A DNA stretch of 64,000 bases from Labia minor (taxonomy: Eukaryota; Arthropoda; Insecta; Dermaptera; Spongiphoridae): positions 17,409,580 through 17,473,579 of the forward strand of contig OY720344.1 in the NCBI GenBank assembly GCA_963082975.1, written 5' to 3'. Below, piece after piece: positions 58,901-64,000 of this stretch; position 1 is the first letter of the stretch, and every line of letters starts with the position of its first letter. The notes under the pieces were generated by a model. That model did no database searches, had not been told where the DNA came from, and worked only from the letters and a program-made list of their open reading frames with translations. Both the position numbers and the translations under genes were made by a program.

Positions 58901-61332
58901 TGAGATGTGAATATGATTTTACTTCTAAATTTAATTATTATATAATTTGTATATTTAATTACTTTCTTTATTATCAGATGCCGTAAATGAATGTTAAATA
59001 AAATAAAACTATCTAACCGAAACTCTCCTCATTTTTGAATACATATCTCGAATTGGATCTTTTTCTTTGCGTCTGACTCCTTTCTACTTATAATGAATTC
59101 ATTGAATTCTAATGATTGTTATATGACATTGTCAGGGTCACAATGGGTGGGTTGTCGGTGAATATTAGGACATTTTCACGTGGATACTGGCAAATTCAGA
59201 CTTTGAAGCTAATATATTTATTATATTCTTATCTTAATTAAGATTTCTTTAAATTTAAAAAAAAAAGAAAGAAAAAATATCAGTTTTAGAAAGAGAGTTT
59301 ATCAATCTTTATTCAAAATATTTGTTTTATCAGGGATCATGTTTCCAAGGGAATTGATATTTCTACAATGTTTATTTTAAAAAAAGAGATAATATTTAAT
59401 ATAAGCAAGTAATATTTAGAATATATACTATATAAAACAAATAAAAAAGAATTTAAGAAAGGCAAAAAAAAAGATAAATGTATGAAATAAATTCCATTAC
59501 CAAATTTAGTCAACATTAATTTGTTGTATATATATTTATATTTATATATATATATTATAGAAAGATGGAATGTTAAGGTCTCTGTGCTTTATACTTTTTT
59601 TTTTGTTTAGAAAACAATTTTTTACCGAAAGAAATTCTGATTAAGTTTTAAGATTATGAGATTTCCATAGAAATATTTTTATTTATAATATAATATTCAA
59701 GATAAAAATGGAAATTCAAGGTTTTTTTTATCTTATCTTTTAATAGTATTCTTGTATATATACCTATATATATTTATATATATATATATATATATCTAAT
59801 TAAATAAAAAATAACTTAATAATTATTATTATTATTCAAGAAATGATAAAATGACAAACAATATATTAACAATTATTATAAAAATGTGTTATATTGAAAT
59901 TAAATTTGGACTATAGACCAGTTTTTTAAGTTTGAAACATGGAAAAAAAATATTATCTATTCTTTACTACCTATCTAATGGAGAATTCTTATAAAAAATA
60001 AAATAAAGAAAATAAAGCGAGATTGAAGGGAGATGTCTTATATCAATAGATAATAATGGACATTCTTACCCAACCAAATTTTGATATATATATAATAATT
60101 ATTTAAGAAAAAATATATGTTGCATATTTATTTGGCTGAATTTGATAAATAAAAGTTATGAGAGAAATAGAAGTAGACATAAGTATCGTATTTTCTTTAC
60201 AAATTTCAACAAAGATTTAAGAAAATGTTCTTACAATTAAAAAATACTATTAAGTTACTTTCAACTCTTTAATTACCAGGTGTAGAATTATGAAACCGGA
60301 ATTTCCCTAGAGATGGTGCTCGCTATCAGTTTAAAGGCCCTAAGACCGCTTCTCCCTCTAATAGTTGATGAAGTTTATCAACACACAATAACCTAAGTTT
60401 CATACACCTGTATATTTTTATATAACCTCAAACATGTCGAGTTTTGTGCCTACAAACTATGATTTGCGGACTTCATTTGAAGAAAACTGCTGCAGAATCG
60501 CTTAGAATGCTTTTAAAGCATACGGTGAATATGTTCTTAGAAAAACTCAATGCTTTGAGTGGTTTAAAAAATTTAAAAGTGGTGATTTTCACGTGAGAAA
60601 CGAAGAGAGTGGGAAACCACCGAAAAAGAGTACAATATATTATGAGCTACTAAAATTTGTCGAAACCGTTAACACTGATAGCTGGTATTATTGATGTATT
60701 TAAATATTATGATATTTATATATATATAAATCTTCTAGCCAAACTCCTCTCTCTATCACAAAATTGGATTGATCTCTATGGCATAGCAACAACAATCTTC
60801 CATCAGTCCCTATTCAGAGCCACATATACATCAATTATTCATTCTATTTGGATTCTGCAGATATGTAATTTGTTTTAAATTCTAAGCAATGTTCCTTTTT
60901 TTATCAAGGTTTATTTCAACGTGTAAAATAATCGTTAAAATCAGGTACCGATTACAAAGTTCTTTAAGAGAAAAACTATGGTTAATGATGAATGTTAACC
61001 AACATCATCGAGAAAAGTTAATTAGTAGGTAGTTATGTAGTGATAAAGAGAATGAATCTTTTGTGTGTTCCGCCGAGAAACAGAAGATCGAATTAGAGAG
61101 CATCAGCGTCTTTTATATAAAGTTCGATGAATAAACAATTGTTTTAATATTTTATTCATATATTACATTATTATGGATATTAATAAATAATATTTATTAT
61201 AGAATGGGATTCTATTTTCTTTAGTAATATTATTGGGCCCGAAACGAATTAATTGTATTTACATTGGAAGAACTTGGTTCGGGTTACGAGCTGACTTCTG
61301 GAACGAATTAAACTCGTAACTCGAGTTCCACA

Positions 61333-61363
<31 letters not shown>

Positions 61364-61453
61364 ATTTTTACCTGCAGCCTGAGTCAGAAGTCGACTATTG
61401 AAGAGTAGCAGTAACGGCACTAGCCGCAAAGACCAGGGATCCGTCATCGCCAT
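46939..61453 (-). CDS. ihog: Interference hedgehog (Ihog/Boi family), Hedgehog co-receptor, 14 exons, 847 aa
   Basis: Exons in order: 61453-61372, 57212-56947, 56776-56578, 55942-55733, 54247-54014, 53930-53775, 53626-53474, 53236-53129, 52904-52646, 48305-48140, 48044-47834, 47682-47503, 47414-47245, 47088-46939 (2544 nt, one frame). Ihog is a single-pass surface protein that binds Hedgehog through its first FN3 domain and forms the receptor with Patched. Exon 1 encodes a signal peptide ([10 protein letters not shown]). Four Ig-like domains follow ([57 protein letters not shown]), then a basic linker ([13 protein letters not shown]). FN3-1 ([32 protein letters not shown]) and FN3-2 ([19 protein letters not shown]) match Ihog closely. 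The TM helix is [16 protein letters not shown], followed by a short Ser/Asn-rich tail. Odd: FN3-1 has a Gly/Ser/Arg insertion ([13 protein letters not shown]). Ihog versus Boi cannot be decided by eye. Confidence 0.93.
49128..52319 (-). mobile_element. Full-length RTE-type non-LTR retrotransposon in an ihog intron
   Basis: The element is flanked by a perfect 14-bp duplication GAAATTATTTCTAT at 49114-49127 and 52320-52333. On the minus strand it ends in a (GAA)n tail, as short-repeat-tailed LINEs do. It carries one uninterrupted ORF and is 3.2 kb long, the usual size for the RTE clade. Its 5' leader contains a near-duplicate of about 40 bases (CAGGTTAGGGGCGGCT twice, near 52185-52240). It lies in the ihog intron between the two halves of FN3-1, in the same orientation as the host gene. 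Confidence 0.9.
49140..52118 (-). CDS. RTE-type endonuclease/reverse transcriptase, 992 aa, intact
   Basis: This is the only ORF of the element. The N-terminal apurinic-type endonuclease runs over about residues 30-290 ([34 protein letters not shown]). Reverse transcriptase covers about 480-770 ([63 protein letters not shown]). The C-terminal region follows ([27 protein letters not shown]). Catalytic YADD and endonuclease SDH motifs are present and there is no stop or frameshift, so the copy may be young. The start is the ATG just after the duplicated leader repeats; MTRNKIQ is the first possible codon in frame. It is not an ihog exon. Confidence 0.92.
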   Translation of the reverse strand: MTRNKIQMAPSPGQPLNGQGVRRISRLRIVKTRLRVCTWNVRSLFMAGKLNNAIKEMRRLKVKFMGISELRWPGAGVCSQKGGTLYYSGSESGDRFHRNGVGILVDSEFTRYVKNFVPISDRVMLLQIHGQPFDINILQVYAPTSDSKYDEEVEKFYNTLENTLNSLKKNTINLILGDFNAKIGQGRRGDLVGDFGLGECNERGDRLYDFCQTTEMVVTNTLFKLPKRRLYTWKSPRDSIDNQEPSRNQIDYILINRRFRNCVKRVTTYPGADIGSDHNPLVADMGLALKSVKRKNCNVNIIDTSRLQFEDVRNAVIDDLNGKLMRISIDDLDDINTQWALLKNALVETGSLHLRRTRTMKRRSWMTDEILDLMEERRLLKNNIVEYKKMQFKIRKGIKLAKQIWMTERCEEIEELVSKHDMFNIHVKVKEITGQFRSRPPMSILNEAKKLVTDEAELMKAWQLYAAKLFEDSREEVEIDDCDPEGPKIIKSELIHAISIAKNKKAPGPDGIPMELIKFINEDNIDLVLKIFNNIYNCGVLPEEWLKSTFVTIPKKQYPKNCSDYRLISLMSHMLKTFLRIIHARIRLKCELDLDDSQFGFRNAFGTREALFGFNVLLQKCRDQHKNVFACFVDYEKAFDRIKHTRLIELLCDAGVDEKDIRIIKNLYWRQYAVIRVGKSTTPGIEIQRGVRQGCILSPLLFNLYADRIFKEALEELDMGVKVNGVPISTIKYADDTVILSENIEDLQLLLNKISQIGIKAGLNINIAKTKFMVFSRQPHGNASLHLDNKQVERVRSFKYLGCIINDQLDPDIEIKSRIEAARSTFNKMRSFFCDDNLNLKLRQRMAKCYVWSILLYGVEAWTLKVSTMNRLEAFEMWILRRMLRIPWVERVTNRDVLRRANTQRELLNTIKCRKISYLGHILRGNKYQLLQLILKGKIEGRRGPGRRRQSWLGNIREWTGIRSVGELFRTAENRDVFARVIADVRETGQGT
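52548..52613 (-). repeat. Solo terminal module resembling family C
   Basis: In reverse: TTTTTACTTTCACTGATCAA, then a hairpin-like AT stretch and AGGAAGTATTGCGATCGGTC. It matches the start module of families B and C (TTTACT...GTATTG) without the rest of the element. In the ihog intron next to the RTE insertion. Confidence 0.45.
54473..54853. repeat. Element with inverted ends GGACCGCCTTCGGCG
   Basis: AGGACCGCCTTCGGCGTTCT at the left and, in reverse, AGACCGCCTTCGGCGCTCTT at the right define an element of about 380 bases in an ihog intron. The same motif in weaker form starts family D at 18898. No duplication of target was resolved. Confidence 0.6.
55003..55640 (+). repeat. Repeat family D, copy 2, interrupted
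   Basis: Matches copy 1 at 18895-19183 on both sides of an insertion at 55056-55402. Shared blocks include GATTAGATATTGATA, GAGGTATATAAGAAT, GCCAATTTTGAGTCTATA and GAGCAATGTTCAGA. Confidence 0.75.
55056..55402 (+). mobile_element. hAT-type non-autonomous element nested in family D, 347 bp
   Basis: Ends CAACGGTCGGGGAAC and GTTCCCCGGCCGCTG match in inverse at 13 of 15 positions. Flanking duplications AAATAGAG at 55048-55055 and 55403-55410 are perfect. The uninterrupted family D copy shows a single AAATAGAG at this point. A T-tract of about 20 lies near 55302. Confidence 0.9.
57411..57840 (-). mobile_element. Mariner element, internally deleted, same family as 14501
   Basis: Ends ACGAGGTTTGTTCAAAAGAA and, in reverse, ACAAGGTCTGTTCAAAAGAA. 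Minus-strand remnants include the C-terminal codons (GDKLDIDE-like, and an [19 protein letters not shown] stretch from the frameshifted part) and the 5' leader. In ihog intron 1. Confidence 0.8.
58318..58480. other. GC-richer island with CAA/GTT hairpin in ihog intron 1
   Basis: AACAACAACAACAACTATGC followed by TCTGTTGTTGTTGTTCATGC can fold into a hairpin. The next 90 bases have ordinary base composition, unlike the surrounding AT-rich intron. It could be an alternative first exon or enhancer of ihog. No usable coding frame was seen on the minus strand (its ATG is followed by a stop within 8 codons). Confidence 0.3.
60277..60700 (+). mobile_element. Mariner-type element, 3' truncated
   Basis: Begins CCAGGTGTAGAATTATGAAA then CCGGAATTTCCCTAGAGATG, a mariner-like terminal region. 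A transposase N terminus starts at the ATG at 60434 (MSSFVPTNY) and continues with [20 protein letters not shown] and [20 protein letters not shown], the helix-turn-helix region, with one in-frame stop at about 60503. The catalytic domain is absent. In ihog intron 1. Confidence 0.75.
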
Positions 61454-61489
61454 CCTCGACACCTTCGTTGCTCACATACCGACTAGAAC
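61372..61489 (-). other. ihog signal-peptide exon with 5' UTR part
   Basis: Coding starts at the ATG at 61453 and ends at 61372 (phase 1), joining to the Ig exon 4.2 kb away as A-D-F-G-L. TTTGCAG ending at 61490 is a likely acceptor, so about 36 bases of leader precede the ATG. A minimal upstream ATG-TGA lies at 61478. The upstream leader exon and promoter were not found in the window. Confidence 0.75.
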
Positions 61490-62563
61490 CTGCAAATGGA
61501 AACAGCGTGTTAATGTCATTTTAAAATACCACAACAGAAAAAAGGTGATGTTTTTAGCCAAGAATAACACTTTTCTATTATTTCTTTTCTCATTAAAAGA
61601 AATCAAAGTTGTTGGTGGCTTCAACAAAGATAAAATCGAAAAACAAATCAGTAGAGATATTCACTTAAAATATAACAAAAAAATCTTTGAATCTTTTTAA
61701 CTTTACATAATTTTTTCAATTTAAAATTATAATTATCCGAGAGAACATATTTTATTTATTTTTTAATACTTTACGTGATTAATAATAAATATTGTGTTGA
61801 AAACTAAAATAATCTTCTAGTTCTCTTTTATAAAAGAAGTTTATTTATTTATATAATATTATTCCTTAGATTTTTTCAATATCATACATAAAATGATTAT
61901 TTACTTTTAGGAATGAATATGATTGCATAACTTTCAGGCGTTCCCGATTGGCATTTTTTTTATGCAAAAGCATTACATGTATCTACAACATTTAATTATG
62001 GAGTAAAATTAAAAAATACTTACTTTATATCTAAATAGAAAAATATTATTATGGATATTATAAAAACAACTTTGCGGGGGTTTAGTTGAAAAACTACTGG
62101 GCTTAAATAATTGATACAGAGTGATTTTATAGAGGTAGGGTAAGATATTTAATAGGAGGATGAAAACGACAAGCAAAAAAAACTTCTTTATTAATCGTAA
62201 TCCGATCTATATATGCGGGGTATTAAAATCACATCACAAAAAAAAAAAATAATGGAATTTCATGAAAAAAATTTTTTGAGAAAAAGAAGAAAGCAGGATA
62301 GAAGTGACTTTGAATTAGAAAAAAATTCAATCATAATTTATAAATAATGTTGTAAATCGATATTTTCTGAATATAGATATGAGTCTTCATTTAAATAAAA
62401 GGGCCAATTATTTATAACTATTAATAAGAAAAAGTAAAGGATAGAATGTGATGGAAGTAAAAGATTTTCAGTCATCATCTTTCCTCATGAAGGATTTTTA
62501 TAAGATTTCTTGATAGTAAAAGATATATGTATAAATATTCTATAATATAATAATTATATTATT

Positions 62564-63290
62564 TCAAGAATGCTTCTATCTATCTCTGTGGCTCTACGGA
62601 ACTCGAATGTTCTTGCAACCACATTCCTCCAAATAACCCTATCCAACCCCTTCCCTCTCCCATCTCCCTCAAGTCTCTTCCTACCATGGTCTTCCAAGCG
62701 AACGTTTACCAATCAGTCTCCCCACCTATATATTTTTAGCCATTCTTTCCTCTCCCATTCTAGCCACGTACCCTGTCCGTCGTAGCCTTTTTTAATAACC
62801 CTAATGTCTGGAGATGCATAGATATCATGCAATTCCTCGTTATGCAGTCTCCGCCATTCTCCGGTGACCTCATCTCTCTTTGGCCTAATAATAGTCCGAA
62901 GAATTCTATTCTCAAATATTCTTAATCTACTCTCGTCTCCCAGGGTCATAGACCATGCATCATATCCATATAATACAACAGGCAAAATAATTTTTTTGTA
63001 TATTTTAATCTTAATTCCCTCTGATAATAATTTTAACGAAATAAACCCCTTTACTTCAATGTAACAGACGTTACCCGATTGCAACCTCGATTTAAATTCT
63101 TCTCGAATATTATTATCCTTCGTTATTACAGAATCTAAGTATTTAGATTTGTCTGCATTTTCAAATTCTACGTTTTCTATATTAACATTTTGCGTGATAA
63201 TGCTATTCCTCTCTGCTACTAAATATTTTGACCTTTCACTATTTTCAAGAATGCATAGAAAAGCTAAAATAATATCAATTATGATAAGAG
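62564..63290 (-). mobile_element. LINE 3' part with GATA-type tail, copy 2
   Basis: The minus frame reads KIILPVVLYGYDAWSMTLGD, then LRIFENRILRTIIRPKRDEV and GEWRRLHNEELHDIYASPDI, the segment after reverse transcriptase in many LINEs. It ends in TTCCGTAGAGCCACAGAGAT and GATAGATAG, as at 23490-23845. 5' truncated; the last part is frameshifted. Confidence 0.8.
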
Positions 63291-63299
63291 GAGAATATT

Positions 63300-64000
63300 G
63301 GAAATGATTTAAATGTGGTGGCTCTGGATACGAACAGTTAGAGGAATGTTCAGAGCATTTCTGAAATCAATTGGAATTTAATATAATCAATTTATTTTAT
63401 AAAAGTTGTTATTTTATTAGTTCGTATTAAATATATATATATTATATTGTAATTTAAATCTAACATAGATCTGTAAATAGATAGTGGCATGTGTTGTTTT
63501 TTTTTTATTATAAGTATTTGAAAGCTTATCTGTTTCGGAACCGGAAACCTGAAAGAGTTGAAGAGGATGGAGAGACCTCCATGGCACACGCCAGCCCTTA
63601 CTTGTTACTAATGAACACCTCTTGAAATCGACCACCCACACATAGAAGTATTCCCGTCTCTTTTCTCCCCCACACACACATACATAGGCTGCATTAATCT
63701 TTAAGGCGAAAAAATAACACCTGGCTTCTACAACAAAGCTAATATTGAAAAAAAAAAGTTTCCTTTATACTTTGACAAATTTTCTTTGCGGCTACTCAGT
63801 GATTTTCTGAATCATTGCAAATGTATTTATAACTTTTATTAATGATATATTTATATGAAACATCAAGTCAAATTTTTGAAATAATACAAATTTTATTAAA
63901 CATATAAACTGACAATTTTTTTTTTTATTATGCAATAAAATTGATAGATTTCACTGTAATATACTTATATCAAAGTATGTAACAAATTTTAAAAGAATTA
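63300..64000. other. Unassigned sequence at the window edge
   Basis: 63530-63670 is GC-richer than its surroundings (GGAGAGACCTCCATGGCACA; CCCCCACACACACATACATA) and open on the minus strand for 86 codons without recognisable similarity. It lies upstream of ihog and might belong to its promoter or leader, but nothing supports this directly. Confidence 0.3.

Noticed and set aside
62864..63064. Plus-strand frame over the LINE
   Set aside because: Antisense of the reverse-transcriptase C-terminal frame.

Overview
This is a eukaryotic, very AT-rich window with spliced protein genes and dense transposable elements. Ihog is an arthropod Hedgehog co-receptor, and the mariner, hAT-type and RTE-type elements fit, so the source is most likely an insect; I could not fix the order. 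No bacterial features, rRNA, tRNA or CRISPR array were seen. Gene models were built by reading exons, splice sites and phase by eye, and no searches were run.

Layout. 1-6650 is intergenic and repeat-rich. 6651-25826 (+) holds a nine-exon Kank-like ankyrin gene with TE-loaded introns and one GC-AG intron. 25830-32431 is intergenic: diverged repeats, then about 3.3 kb of nearly pure AT with no gene. 32432-39977 (-) holds a seven-exon gene for a 1514-residue, cysteine-rich, probably nuclear protein that I cannot name. A gap of about 0.8 kb separates it from the divergent mRpL49 (40803-43708, +, four exons). 43710-46938 is intergenic with a small hAT-type insertion. 46939-61453 (-) is a complete 14-exon interference hedgehog (ihog) gene, from signal peptide to cytoplasmic tail. 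61490-64000 holds a truncated LINE and unassigned sequence.

Mobile DNA. An apparently intact 3.2-kb RTE-type retrotransposon sits in an ihog intron with a 14-bp target duplication and one uninterrupted 992-residue ORF. Five hAT-type non-autonomous elements show matching 8-bp target duplications (four perfect, one 7/8), two of them nested with other repeats. Mariner-type elements of several lineages are internally deleted, frameshifted or inverted onto each other. Three medium-copy repeat families (called A, B and C here) share one layout: a terminal TTTTAC-hairpin module, a GTCTGT-linked microsatellite, then an AAATTTGGTA block. This shared design is the best candidate for something not previously described.

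The four host genes act in unrelated processes: adhesion/cytoskeleton (Kank), mitochondrial translation (mRpL49), Hedgehog reception (ihog) and probably chromatin or transcription (the unknown gene). Only the unknown gene and mRpL49 look linked, by a shared divergent promoter.
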